64,000 nt of DNA from Chryseobacterium sp. KLBC 52 (GCF_003347605.1 NZ_QDFZ01000013.1:96893-160892); one strand, 5' to 3'; numbered from the stretch's first letter, positions 36,555-44,592 are shown. Notes: generated by a model not told the origin, from the sequence alone. Numbers and translations are program-made.

Positions 36555-36634
36555 TACCCAGGACCGGGATCGAACCGGTACTCCTAAGAACTGGTGTTTG
36601 AGACCAGCGCGTCTACCAATTCCGCCACCTGGGC
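36555..36634 (-). tRNA. tRNA-Leu (anticodon CAA)
   Basis: Minus-strand 80 nt: acceptor GCCCAGG pairs with CCTGGGT, with a G-U at position 1-72, and discriminator A. The D arm is GCG..CGC, the anticodon stem CTGGT/ACCAG has loop CTCAAAC (anticodon CAA, reads UUG), there is an 11-nt variable region, and the T arm is ACCGG-TTCGATC-CCGGT. No CCA is encoded. The variable arm is short for a class II tRNA. Confidence 0.95.
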
Positions 36635-36726
36635 TTGATGTTGATTACAAACGTGATGTTTGTTTCAAATTGGTGTGCAAATATAGGAACTTTTTTCAAT
36701 GTTCAAAAGATTTTTGAAGATTTTTT

Positions 36727-37494
36727 TTAAAAATTAAGTTCCAAACCATCGTAGGCAAGGTGTATTCCGGATGGAAGCTGCTTATCTTCAATATCATGCA
36801 GCCCTAAGTGATGACTGATGTGTGTTAAAAATAATTTCTTCGGCTTTAGCTCATCAAACAATTTAATCACATCCGGAAGGATAAAATGAGCAGGATGGGG
36901 ATCAAATTTTCTGATGCAGTTTAAGATCAGAATGTCAAGATCCTTTAATTTTTCCTTCTCCGTTTCAGAAATAAATCCGGCATCCGTAATGTAAGCCAGT
37001 TTTTTAAACTTATATCCAAACACGGTAATTTTATAGTGAATCACCTCCACAGGAGTGATTTCCGTATCCAGTACCTGAAAAGGTTTATTTTCAATTTCGT
37101 GAAGTTCAAAAGCGGGTGCACCGGGATACCTTACATCTGCAAAAGCATAAGGAAACCTGTTTTTTATTTCATGAGCCACTCTTGAATAGCAGTAGAGCGG
37201 AACATCTTTTCCACTTTTAAAAATCAGAGGGCGCATATCGTCCAGCCCGATCACGTGGTCATTATGTTCATGGGTAATCAGTGCAATGTCTACGGTATGT
37301 TCATGGTTGGTAAGCATTTGCTGCCTGAAATCCGGACCGCAGTCGATCAGTATTTTTTTATTTTCCTCCGTAGTAACCATCACGGAAGAGCGTAAACGTT
37401 TGTCTTTGGGATTTTCCGAAGTACACACTTCACATGTACAGCCTATAACGGGTACACCTTGAGAAGTACCAGTTCCTAAAAATTTCAACTTCAT
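36727..37494 (-). CDS. MBL-fold metal-dependent hydrolase (PhnP-like)
   Basis: The 255-residue protein starts MKLKFLGTGTSQGVP, has a Cys cluster CTCEVC typical of PhnP-like enzymes, the metal motif HEHNDH, and TDAG and THISHH for the remaining ligands. It is likely a cytosolic phosphodiesterase of unknown substrate. The frame continues 16 codons upstream, but that segment overlaps the -7 box of the divergent gene and lacks homology, so I start at 37494. Confidence 0.9.
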   Translation of the reverse strand: MKLKFLGTGTSQGVPVIGCTCEVCTSENPKDKRLRSSVMVTTEENKKILIDCGPDFRQQMLTNHEHTVDIALITHEHNDHVIGLDDMRPLIFKSGKDVPLYCYSRVAHEIKNRFPYAFADVRYPGAPAFELHEIENKPFQVLDTEITPVEVIHYKITVFGYKFKKLAYITDAGFISETEKEKLKDLDILILNCIRKFDPHPAHFILPDVIKLFDELKPKKLFLTHISHHLGLHDIEDKQLPSGIHLAYDGLELNF

Positions 37495-37512
37495 TTTGTT
37501 TTGAGGTTGGTT

Positions 37513-37520
37513 TAATTTTG
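37513..37520 (+). promoter_or_regulatory. -7 box of the 37549 gene
   Basis: TAATTTTG, 29 bases before the ATG at 37549; a TTG at 37496-37498 is somewhat close for a -33 element. Confidence 0.45.
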
Positions 37521-37548
37521 GTAAATTTACAAAAAATTTCATGTCCTA

Positions 37549-38976
37549 ATGTATCAGAAACTAACTCCTAAACAAAAAGCATTAACAATTAATCTAGATC
37601 CTACTATTTATGGTACTTTCGCAGAAATTGGAGCCGGGCAGGAGACTGTTCGCCACTTTTTTAGAGCAGGGGGAGCTTCCGGTACGATTGCTAAGGCAAT
37701 GTCTGCTTATGACAAAGATTTTAGTGATGCCATCTACGGAAAGGAAGTAAAAAACAGGTACGTTACCCAGAACAGGCTTCGCAAAATGCTTCGATATGAA
37801 GTAGCTTTGATTGAAGAAAGAATTTCAAGAGATAATAATCCCGATAGAAAATTCTTTTCTTATGCCAATACGGTAACTACTATCAATTTTGACAAAACTG
37901 TAAAAGGTCACGGTTGGGTAGGGATTCGTTTTCAAACCAAAGAAAATGAAGATTACAATGAGATCGTAATCCACGTAAAATTCAAAGAAAATGATGCTAC
38001 ACTTCAGCAGGAAACCTTAGGGAATCTGGGCGTGAATCTTATTTTCGGAGCCTTTCATTATTTTGATAATCCAAGAACTTTGGTAGAATCTCTTTACGAT
38101 GATATTGCAAAAGATAATCTGGAAATTGATATGATCGACTTCAGTGGACCTGCTTTTGCCTATGTTGATAACAGACTGATGTCTCTTCAATTGGTAAAGA
38201 ATGGAATGACCGACGCGGTGATCTTCAATTCACAGGGGAGCAACATGCTTCCGGCAGATGTTCTGTACAAGAAAAATATTTTCGCGGTAAGAGGAAGTTT
38301 CAGACCTGTAACGAAAGTGAACATTGATATGCTTAAAAACGGGATGGATATGTTCTTCAAAGATGCTACCTGTACTCATGAAGAAACAGAGGTTCTTATT
38401 GAAATCACCATTTCCAATCTAAGAGCAGACGGAGATATTGATGAAAGAGATTTCCTGGATAGAGTAGACATTCTTGCAAAACTTGGGTACACGGTTATTA
38501 TTTCAAACTTCTCTGAATATTACAGACTGATTGATTACTTTGCATCTTACACAAGTGGAGATATCGGAGTAGCAATGGGAGTAAACAATATGTTGATGGT
38601 ATTCGATGAGAAATATTATAAAAATCTCTCAGGAGGAATTCTTGAAGCATTCGGTAAGTTTTTCAGAAACGGAATGAGAGTATATCTGTATCCTTATAAA
38701 GATCCTGAAACACATCAATTACTGGATTCTTCCAACCTGAAAGTGGAAGAAAACCTGAAAGAATTATACAAATATTTCAAACACAACAACCGTATTGTAG
38801 ATATTACCAACTATAATCCGGAGTTTTTGGAGATTTATTCCAGAGAAATATTGAGAAAAATTGCATGTTGTGTGAAAGGCTGGGAAACTCAGGTACCGGA
38901 AGGCGTAGCAGAAATGATTAAAGAGCGCGGAATGTTTGGATATAAAGAAGAACTTTCCCTAAAACAATTCTCTTAA
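37549..38976 (+). CDS. Conserved protein of unknown function (often mislabelled TonB receptor or NaMN adenylyltransferase)
   Basis: The 475-residue protein starts MYQKLTPKQKALTINLD, then YGTFAEIGAGQETVRHFF and GASGTIAKAMSAYDKDFSDAIYG. I recognise this as a widespread family sometimes annotated 'TonB-dependent receptor' or 'nicotinate-nucleotide adenylyltransferase'. Neither label fits: there is no signal peptide, no beta-barrel pattern and no adenylyltransferase HxGH motif. It looks like a soluble cytosolic protein. The GAF-domain gene follows after 12 bp in the same operon. Confidence 0.85.
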   Translation: MYQKLTPKQKALTINLDPTIYGTFAEIGAGQETVRHFFRAGGASGTIAKAMSAYDKDFSDAIYGKEVKNRYVTQNRLRKMLRYEVALIEERISRDNNPDRKFFSYANTVTTINFDKTVKGHGWVGIRFQTKENEDYNEIVIHVKFKENDATLQQETLGNLGVNLIFGAFHYFDNPRTLVESLYDDIAKDNLEIDMIDFSGPAFAYVDNRLMSLQLVKNGMTDAVIFNSQGSNMLPADVLYKKNIFAVRGSFRPVTKVNIDMLKNGMDMFFKDATCTHEETEVLIEITISNLRADGDIDERDFLDRVDILAKLGYTVIISNFSEYYRLIDYFASYTSGDIGVAMGVNNMLMVFDEKYYKNLSGGILEAFGKFFRNGMRVYLYPYKDPETHQLLDSSNLKVEENLKELYKYFKHNNRIVDITNYNPEFLEIYSREILRKIACCVKGWETQVPEGVAEMIKERGMFGYKEELSLKQFS

Positions 38977-38988
38977 AATATAAAAACA

Positions 38989-39438
38989 ATGTCAGAATTA
39001 AAGAAAAGACTTTCCTCAATTCTTGAAAGTCCTAAACATAATACAGAAGAAAAACTTGAAAAAGTCTGCCACCTGTTGGATCAGGAGATTCCTTATTTCA
39101 ACTGGACGGGTTTCTATTTCAAAAACGGAGACAAGGATGAGTTGATTTTAGGCCCTTATGTAGGAGCGCCAACAGATCATACCATTATTCCTTACGGTAA
39201 AGGGATTTGCGGGCAGGTTGCGGTTTCCAATGAGACCTTTGTAGTTCCTGATGTACATGAAGAAAGCAATTATTTAAGCTGTTCTATCGATACAAAAGCA
39301 GAAATTGTAGTTCCGATTTTTAAAGACGGGAAAAATATTGGTCAGATCGATATTGATTCTCATACCATCGATCCTTTCACGAAAGAAGACCGTGAATTGC
39401 TAGAATGGCTTTGTAACGAAGTTTCTAAGATTTTGTAA
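38989..39438 (+). CDS. GAF-domain protein, free methionine-R-sulfoxide reductase type
   Basis: This 149-residue single GAF domain has WTGFYF, LGPYVGAP, PYGKGICGQ with Cys74, and YLSCSIDTKAEIVVP with Cys98. These two Cys match two of the three catalytic Cys of free Met-(R)-SO reductases; the earliest one (before RIP in E. coli) is replaced by Thr-Ile. Reduction of oxidised free Met is likely, with a two-Cys cycle. It is co-transcribed with the preceding gene. Confidence 0.85.
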   Translation: MSELKKRLSSILESPKHNTEEKLEKVCHLLDQEIPYFNWTGFYFKNGDKDELILGPYVGAPTDHTIIPYGKGICGQVAVSNETFVVPDVHEESNYLSCSIDTKAEIVVPIFKDGKNIGQIDIDSHTIDPFTKEDRELLEWLCNEVSKIL

Positions 39439-39460
39439 TCAAAACTTACTATAAACAAAT

Positions 39461-39490
39461 AAAACTCCGGCTGAAACAGCCGGAGTTTTT
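39461..39490. terminator. Bidirectional terminator
   Basis: AAAACTCCGGCTG-AAA-CAGCCGGAGTTTT, a 13-bp perfect stem between convergent genes. Confidence 0.93.
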
Positions 39491-39957
39491 TATGGATTAT
39501 TAGTGGTAATCACAAACATAAGTAAAGGTTCATCGCCCGTGTTTTCAACAGAATGATATCCTATGGAGCTGATGGCTGTAATATCTCCTTTCTGAAGTGT
39601 TTTCTTACGTATGGGGCCATCTGTTCCTGTTCTTTCACGATATTCTCCGGTTCCGTGCACTACAACGTACAATTCCTCTTCATTTCTTAGATTGTGCGTG
39701 TGGAATCCTGATTCATCTCCTTTATTCAGTAAAACCATGTAGGCCGCCAGGCGGTTATTGGCCAGTTCTTCCTGATCAAACATCTGTATCATATAAACCG
39801 TTCCGTTTCCTCCATACATATTTTCGCGTTTTTCTAGTCGTGTAATGCTTCTTTCTTCTTTTTCAAACGCCATTACATACAGATTGATGTATTTTGAAAC
39901 TTCCTGTATCACGTAATCGAATTCTTCTCCTTCAGATAGTATAACTGTGCCAGACAT
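39490..39957 (-). CDS. Cupin-domain protein
   Basis: The 155-residue protein has a C-terminal cupin with GFHTHNLRNEEELYVVVHG (two metal His and a Glu) and GYHSVENTGDEPL (third His). The N-terminal 60 residues are a helical region I do not recognise. The enzyme or ligand is unknown. It is monocistronic and convergent with the GAF gene. Confidence 0.87.
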   Translation of the reverse strand: MSGTVILSEGEEFDYVIQEVSKYINLYVMAFEKEERSITRLEKRENMYGGNGTVYMIQMFDQEELANNRLAAYMVLLNKGDESGFHTHNLRNEEELYVVVHGTGEYRERTGTDGPIRKKTLQKGDITAISSIGYHSVENTGDEPLLMFVITTNNP

Positions 39958-40010
39958 GTGAATTGAATATTTAAAGTTTAAAGTTTTGGGTCTAAAGTTG
40001 ATCGTGAAAA

Positions 40011-40751
40011 TTAGCTTTGCTGCATCAAATGAATTTCCGCCAATAGTTCTTTAAAATAATTCTCGCATTTGGCAATATGGGTTCCATACCAGGAAAAGGC
40101 TTCACCATCTACAATCATTATCTTTTTATCAGGATAGAAAACCTGCAGTTCTTCAATATGTTTTTCTTTAAACGGAAAAGGTTCAGACGAAAGCATAATG
40201 ACATCTGCATCTGCCAGATCTTCAGTGGTAATTTGTGGATAACGGGTTTTGTCTTTAAAAATATTTTCAAAACCAATTTCAGATAAAATTCTGTGGATGA
40301 AAGTATCTGAGCCAATGGTCATATAAGGATTTTTCCAGATAAGATAAGCGGCTTTTACCGGTGCTTCCAGTTTGGCCTGATTCAGAACATCATAAATTTT
40401 AAGATTGAAAAGCTGTGCTCTGTCTTCCTTTCCGAAAAGTTTTCCGAGATTTTTAAGCAGGTAATAATTATCCTCAATCGTATCAATATTGGTTACTGTT
40501 ACTTTAAAGTCATTCATCAGAGCTTCAACCTGATCTTTTACATTCTCTTCTTTGTTGGCAAGAATAAGATCCGGCTGTAATGCTTTAATCTTCTCAATAT
40601 TGATATTTTTTGTTCCTCCGATTACGGTTACATTTTTTATTTTATCCTGAGGATGAATACAGAATTTGGTTCTTCCTACCACTTCATTTTCGGTCAGTCC
40701 AAGGTCAAATAAAGCTTCTGTAATAGAAGGTACAAGTGAAACGATTTTCAT
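40011..40751 (-). CDS. BtuF-like helical-backbone metal receptor (cobalamin/siderophore-binding type)
   Basis: The 246-residue protein starts MKIVSLVPSITEALFDLGL and shows VVGRTKFC, VTVIGGTKNI and LQPDLILANKEEN, with a long central helix, as in cobalamin- and iron-chelate-binding proteins. There is no signal peptide, so unlike E. coli BtuF it would stay in the cytosol unless exported otherwise. Such signal-less forms occur in Bacteroidota. No permease or ATPase gene is adjacent. Confidence 0.85.
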   Translation of the reverse strand: MKIVSLVPSITEALFDLGLTENEVVGRTKFCIHPQDKIKNVTVIGGTKNINIEKIKALQPDLILANKEENVKDQVEALMNDFKVTVTNIDTIEDNYYLLKNLGKLFGKEDRAQLFNLKIYDVLNQAKLEAPVKAAYLIWKNPYMTIGSDTFIHRILSEIGFENIFKDKTRYPQITTEDLADADVIMLSSEPFPFKEKHIEELQVFYPDKKIMIVDGEAFSWYGTHIAKCENYFKELLAEIHLMQQS

Positions 40752-40777
40752 ATTGGCATGTTAGATGATGCCTAAAA

Positions 40778-42100
40778 TTACAAAAGTTTTCCGGTTAAGA
40801 AAAGCCCGGCTACGGTAAAATAGATAATAAGCCCGGTTACATCCACTAATGTTGCTACAAACGGAGCAGAAGAAGTAGCAGGGTCAAGATTTAATTTCTT
40901 TAAAACAAAAGGAATCATTGAACCTGATAATGTTCCCCACAACACAATGGCAATCAGGGAAACAGAAACACTCAATCCTACATATACCCAATACTGGCCG
41001 TAATCAAACAGGCCTATCTGCTGCCAAAGCATAATTCTGATAAATCCGATAACTCCTAAAATTGCTCCAAGACATAATCCGGAGATAATTTCTTTTTTCA
41101 TGACATACCACCAATCTTTCAGACTGATTTCCTGAAGAGCCATTGCACGGATAATCAACGTTGCTGCCTGTGATCCGGAATTTCCTCCACTGGAAATAAT
41201 CAATGGAACAAATAGCGCGAGAACAACTGCTTTTTCAATTTCTTTATCAAAATATCCCATTGCAGAAGCGGTCAGCATTTCCGAAACAAATAGAATAATC
41301 AGCCAGGTCGCCCTTTTTTTGATCATTTCTGTCCATGAAGTCTGGATGTAGGGAAGATCCAATGCTTCCAATCCCCCGAACTTCTGGATATCTTCCGTGT
41401 TCTGCTGCTCAATCTGATCGAGAATGTCGTCAATCGTTACAATTCCTACCAAAACACCGGCTTCCGTAATAATAGGAAGAGCACCACGGTCATACTTTTC
41501 AAAATACGTTACGGCATCTTCTTTGGAAGTAGTGGTCGTAATTGCTACGAAATGATTGTCTGTAATGTCGGAAACCAAAGTATCTTCCTCTTCCAGCAGT
41601 AAAGTTCCGATGGCAAGGTCATCAATTAAACGGTTTCTTTCATCCACCACATACAGGTAGTTCATGGTTTCCACTCTTTTTCCTACCTTTTTGATCTGCT
41701 GAAGACATCTTTTTACCGTCCACTCCTTACGGATCTGGATGTAATAAGGCGTCATCAGACGGGCAATCGAATCCGAATTGTATCCAAGAAGTTTTAAAGC
41801 AATTCTTCTTTCCTGCGGATTAAGGTGATTAATGGAATACTTGATCAGCTCATCCGGGAAATCCTCGAAAAGAGCCGTTCTGTCATCGGGAGTCATGGCA
41901 TTCAGGATTTCGGACACTTCATCGCTTCCGATACTTCTGATGGTTTCTTCCTGAAAATCAGGGTCAAGATGTGAAAAAACTTCTGCTTTGTATTCTTTCG
42001 GAACCTTCAGAAACGCGAGTAACCTCTCATCAGCAGGAAGTTCGCTGAGAGTTTCGGCAATATCGGCAGGGTTGAAGATAAGTTCGTCTCTAGAATTCAA
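40778..42100 (-). CDS. mgtE: MgtE-family magnesium transporter
   Basis: MgtE is a Mg2+-gated channel. The product has an MgtE_N domain ([13 protein letters not shown]...), a CBS-domain pair (~130-255) and five TM helices with [20 protein letters not shown] and [20 protein letters not shown], which line the pore. The frame is open from TTG 42154, but a good minus-strand promoter lies inside that extension. The in-frame TTG at 42100 is the first candidate start after it (440 residues, matching the family N-terminus). Confidence 0.93.
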   Translation of the reverse strand: MNSRDELIFNPADIAETLSELPADERLLAFLKVPKEYKAEVFSHLDPDFQEETIRSIGSDEVSEILNAMTPDDRTALFEDFPDELIKYSINHLNPQERRIALKLLGYNSDSIARLMTPYYIQIRKEWTVKRCLQQIKKVGKRVETMNYLYVVDERNRLIDDLAIGTLLLEEEDTLVSDITDNHFVAITTTTSKEDAVTYFEKYDRGALPIITEAGVLVGIVTIDDILDQIEQQNTEDIQKFGGLEALDLPYIQTSWTEMIKKRATWLIILFVSEMLTASAMGYFDKEIEKAVVLALFVPLIISSGGNSGSQAATLIIRAMALQEISLKDWWYVMKKEIISGLCLGAILGVIGFIRIMLWQQIGLFDYGQYWVYVGLSVSVSLIAIVLWGTLSGSMIPFVLKKLNLDPATSSAPFVATLVDVTGLIIYFTVAGLFLTGKLL

Positions 42101-42122
42101 AACGTGAAATTTTTTGGATATG

Positions 42123-42154
42123 CAAAAATAATTCAAATTTTTAAGACTGAGCAA
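42123..42154 (-). promoter_or_regulatory. Promoter of mgtE (-33 TTG / -7 TATTTTTG)
   Basis: Minus-strand TTG (42152-42154) and TATTTTTG (42123-42130) are 21 bases apart and place the start of transcription around 42116, 16 bases before TTG 42100. Confidence 0.6.
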
Positions 42155-42206
42155 TAAACTGGCAAAATTAAGGATTAATTAAAGTTTATCGCTTCAGTAT
42201 AAGGGT

Positions 42207-42233
42207 AAAAAAAACACCCGCCGAAACGGATGT
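42207..42233 (-). terminator. Terminator of the Cys-rich peptide genes
   Basis: Minus strand ACATCCG-tttcgg-CGGGTGT with an 8-T run; it closes the P2-P1 module. Confidence 0.85.
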
Positions 42234-42264
42234 ATAAAAATTAAATTTTAAATTCCAATACTCT

Positions 42265-42426
42265 TTATATTGGTTCGCATTCTGAGGTGGGAATATAGGT
42301 ACAAACAGCGTTTGTACAGCATTGGTAAGGGCCACAATCTGAATTGTCGCCGCACTTTTTTATCCCACTTCCTTTGATGTTTTTTTGTTCAAGCCTGTTG
42401 AGCTTCTTAAAATGTAAATTCTTCAT
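42265..42426 (-). CDS. Cys-rich leader peptide P1 (53 aa, knottin-like core)
   Basis: ATG 42426 to TAA 42265 encodes 53 residues. The leader is divergent (MKNLHFKKLNRLEQKNIKGSG). The core is C-x5-C-x4-C-C-x4-C-x7-C: the first five cysteines match the spacing of P2-P4 apart from one extra residue in a loop, and the tail is longer. It is 18 bp downstream of P2 and shares its transcript, which ends at the terminator 42207-42233. It is absent from standard length-filtered ORF calls. Confidence 0.85.
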   Translation of the reverse strand: MKNLHFKKLNRLEQKNIKGSGIKKCGDNSDCGPYQCCTNAVCTYIPTSECEPI

Positions 42427-42444
42427 CCTGTATGATTTTTTATA

Positions 42445-42594
42445 TTAAGGCTCTATCATACAGTCATGGTCAAGGCATTCTCCATTACAGCAATATCCAA
42501 CAGAACAAGGTCTTGTGATGCTGCATCTGAATGGACCTATGCCGCCATTAATTTGTTTGGCCGCTTCTCTGCTGAGTTTTTTTAGATTTTTCAT
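42445..42594 (-). CDS. Cys-rich leader peptide P2 (49 aa, knottin-like core)
   Basis: ATG 42594 to TAA 42445 encodes 49 residues. The leader reads MKNLKKLSREAAKQINGG, a Lys-rich segment ending in double glycine as in bacteriocin-like peptides of Chryseobacterium. The core is C-x5-C-x4-C-C-x3-C-x4-C (SVGYCCNGECLDHDC region), identical in spacing to P3 and P4. It heads the P2-P1 module. Confidence 0.87.
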   Translation of the reverse strand: MKNLKKLSREAAKQINGGIGPFRCSITRPCSVGYCCNGECLDHDCMIEP

Positions 42595-42704
42595 AGCGTT
42601 ATAGTTTAGATTTAATGTCAGACTAAAATAGTAAATATTTCTATATTATTCATTTTTGGGTGAAAATATTTTAATATAAATCAGTGTTTTATTCGTATTT
42701 TAAA
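42595..42704 (-). promoter_or_regulatory. Promoter/leader region of module P2-P1
   Basis: The minus-strand segments AAATATTTTCAC and TTTACTATTTTAG(T/A)C followed by ACATTAAA are shared in order with the region upstream of P4 (43068-43174). TATTTTAG is the nearest thing to a -7 box. This is duplicated regulatory DNA. Confidence 0.5.
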
Positions 42705-42730
42705 TAAAAAACACCTACTAATGCAGGTGT
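42705..42730 (-). terminator. Terminator of module P4-P3
   Basis: Minus strand ACACCT..AGGTGT hairpin with a T-run, 17 bases beyond the P3 stop. Confidence 0.75.
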
Positions 42731-42746
42731 CTGTAATGATCATATA

Positions 42747-42893
42747 TTATTCCAGAGGACATGGATTAACAACGCAGGTGTTGTGGCAACATGATCCGCC
42801 CGGACATTCGAAATGTTCTGTACATCTTTTGAAAGGCCCGCTGCCTTTAATTTCCTTTTGTACTTGTCTGCTGAGTTTTTTTAGATTTTTCAT
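42747..42893 (-). CDS. Cys-rich leader peptide P3 (48 aa, knottin-like core)
   Basis: ATG 42893 to TAA 42747 encodes 48 residues. The leader is MKNLKKLSRQVQKEIKGSG (GSG rather than GG). The core is C-x5-C-x4-C-C-x3-C-x4-C. It lies 33 bp downstream of P4 and is probably co-transcribed with it; the terminator 42705-42730 follows. Confidence 0.87.
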   Translation of the reverse strand: MKNLKKLSRQVQKEIKGSGPFKRCTEHFECPGGSCCHNTCVVNPCPLE

Positions 42894-42926
42894 AAATTTT
42901 GATTTTGTATAGTTTAGTTTTATCTT

Positions 42927-43067
42927 TTATTCAAGGCAGATGAAAGGGGAGCAGATTCCAAAACAGCACCATCCAACAGTACATGGATTGGTTACGCTGC
43001 ATCTTTCCATAGACCCTCCATTAATTTGTTTTGCTTTTTCTCTGCTGAGTTTCTTTAGATTTTTCAT
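42927..43067 (-). CDS. Cys-rich leader peptide P4 (46 aa, knottin-like core)
   Basis: ATG 43067 to TAA 42927 encodes 46 residues. The leader MKNLKKLSREKAKQINGG is nearly the same as in P2. The core is C-x5-C-x4-C-C-x3-C-x4-C with aromatic and hydrophobic loop residues. It is the first gene of the P4-P3 module and shares duplicated upstream DNA with P2. Confidence 0.87.
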   Translation of the reverse strand: MKNLKKLSREKAKQINGGSMERCSVTNPCTVGWCCFGICSPFICLE

Positions 43068-43174
43068 GAGATTTTGGTTTTAATGTTGGTCTAAAATAGT
43101 AAAAAATATTTAATAAATCATTATTTAGTGAAAATATTTAATTGTTAATCAGTCGTTTATGATGTGTTTTAAAT
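43068..43174 (-). promoter_or_regulatory. Promoter/leader region of module P4-P3
   Basis: Parallel to 42595-42704: same order of AAATATTTTCAC, TTTTTACTATTTTAGACC and ACATTAAAA on the minus strand. Confidence 0.5.
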
Positions 43175-43210
43175 AAAAAGCACCTGTTCCTAAGAGATAA
43201 CAAGTGCTTT
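43175..43210 (-). terminator. Terminator upstream of P4, left from a lost module
   Basis: Minus strand AAAGCACTTGTT..AACAGGTGCTTT, a 12-bp stem (one mismatch) with a T-run. Its spacing to the P4 promoter copies that of 42705-42730 to the P2 promoter, but no intact peptide gene lies upstream. The gap to 43419 holds only a near-direct repeat (AAAATTCACCATT 43319-43331, AAAATTGACCATT 43344-43356) and A-rich DNA. Confidence 0.65.
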
Positions 43211-43418
43211 ATTTATGTGAAAATATTTATAATGCAGGGCAGGGGAAATACTTTATGAAAATATAAGGATGAATGATAAAAGATAGACCTGTCCGGTAAG
43301 CTCAAAAATCTTCCTGACAAAATTCACCATTGATTTGCGAAGCAAAATTGACCATTTATGATATAAGGCTGTGTATTCCAACCCTAAACATTAAACCCAG
43401 AACTTTAAACCTTAAATT

Positions 43419-43967
43419 TTAAAGCTCTGCTTCCGTAGGTTTCAGTTTTCTCAGCTTCTTAATGATTCCTTTTATCGCACCTTCGGTTCCTATTTTAACA
43501 GAATTGGTTGTGGAGCCCAGCAGACGCATATTTTTACGATAAGTATCATGATCGGTTTCTGTAACAAGAGTTCCGTCAGCACCAAAAAGTTTCATACTCA
43601 CCACCACCTGATTGGAGAATACGTATTTTCCAAATCCTACTTTGAAATATCTCACTTTGGAAACAATGGCAAAATCTGCATCATTGTTGAGACAGTAATC
43701 TGCAATAGTCTGTTTGTCTATACTGTCGAAGGGAACCTGAACTTCTGCCCGGAGCATTTTATTTCTTCTGTTACTGAAATTATCGGTAACGGCATCAAAG
43801 AAAGCGTTGTTGGTAGGGTCTTTTATTTCGTCGATATCAGGCTCTACCTCAGGATTGAAGTAAAGAACTTTTTTTATTTTATCATCAGCATTCTTCTGGG
43901 CTTTTACCGAAGTAAATCCGATGAATAAAAAAGTAGTAACCGCTGTAAAGAATATAATTTTTTTCAT
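43419..43967 (-). CDS. Secreted hypothetical protein, 182 aa
   Basis: The precursor has a Sec signal ending SVKAQ (residue ~24). The mature part shows LNNDADFAIVSKVRYFKVGF and VVVSMKLFGADGTLV, which suggests an alpha/beta envelope protein of the kind that modifies surface complexes. I do not recognise a named family. It has its own promoter (-7 TAATTTTG at 43982-43989, minus strand). Confidence 0.78.
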   Translation of the reverse strand: MKKIIFFTAVTTFLFIGFTSVKAQKNADDKIKKVLYFNPEVEPDIDEIKDPTNNAFFDAVTDNFSNRRNKMLRAEVQVPFDSIDKQTIADYCLNNDADFAIVSKVRYFKVGFGKYVFSNQVVVSMKLFGADGTLVTETDHDTYRKNMRLLGSTTNSVKIGTEGAIKGIIKKLRKLKPTEAEL

Positions 43968-43981
43968 TTGTAATTCGAATG

Positions 43982-43989
43982 CAAAATTA
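43982..43989 (-). promoter_or_regulatory. -7 box for the secreted protein gene
   Basis: Minus-strand TAATTTTG, 15 bases before the ATG, with a TTG at 44013-44015 as a possible -33 element. Confidence 0.5.
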
Positions 43990-44075
43990 CTGCCTTTTCA
44001 TTGGAATGCATACAAATTATTAAGAATTTTTTAACATTTTTTTCTATCAATTTTGATATATGAAATCAATAATGT

Positions 44076-44105
44076 TTGCAGAATCAAAAAATAGTCGTAA
44101 TTTTG
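44076..44105 (+). promoter_or_regulatory. Promoter of rpsO (-33 TTG / -7 TAATTTTG)
   Basis: TTG at 44076-44078 and TAATTTTG at 44098-44105, with 19 bases between them, 35 bp before the start codon; a strong Bacteroidota promoter. Confidence 0.7.
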
Positions 44106-44140
44106 CACCCGTTACATAATAATCATTAAACAATATTGGA

Positions 44141-44410
44141 ATGTACTTAACAACAGACAAAAAGCAGGAAATTTTCGCAAAACACGGGAAATCTGCACAA
44201 GACACAGGAAGTGCTGAAGGACAAATCGCTCTTTTCACTTTCAGAATCAATCACTTATCTCAACACCTAAAGGCTAACCGTCACGATTTCAACACAGAGA
44301 GATCTCTAGTGAAATTGGTAGGTAAGAGAAAAAGTTTATTAGATTACCTTAAAAACAAAGATATCGCAAGATATAGAGCAATTATTGCTGAATTAGGTTT
44401 AAGAAAATAA
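44141..44410 (+). CDS. rpsO: 30S ribosomal protein S15
   Basis: The 89-residue protein is a full-length S15: GSAEGQIALFTFRINHLSQH, then LVKLVGKRKSLLDYLKNKD. It binds 16S rRNA early in 30S assembly. It is monocistronic here; pnp, often next to rpsO, lies 2.7 kb downstream with other genes between. Confidence 0.97.
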   Translation: MYLTTDKKQEIFAKHGKSAQDTGSAEGQIALFTFRINHLSQHLKANRHDFNTERSLVKLVGKRKSLLDYLKNKDIARYRAIIAELGLRK

Positions 44411-44430
44411 TCTATAAAGATTTTCAAAAT

Positions 44431-44463
44431 AAAAAAGCAACTTCGAAAGAGGTTGCTTTTTTG
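44431..44463 (+). terminator. Terminator of rpsO
   Basis: AAAGCAACTTC-gaaa-GAGGTTGCTTT stem followed by a T-run. Confidence 0.9.
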
Positions 44464-44592
44464 TTTTTACACAATAAGGGATTTTTAACCGCAAAAGCCA
44501 CAAAAGTTTTTTTAGAAAGTACGAAATGGTTAAGAAGAACACTTAAATTTCTTAAAGTCTTTGATTTTCATGTGATAATAAAAGAGTATTGA

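Noticed and set aside
43319..43368. Frame reading MVNFASQINGEFCQEDF upstream of P4, possible fifth peptide with a QING motif
   Set aside because: Only 17 codons, no LKKLSR leader and one Cys; it lies on a near-direct repeat and is probably coincidence.
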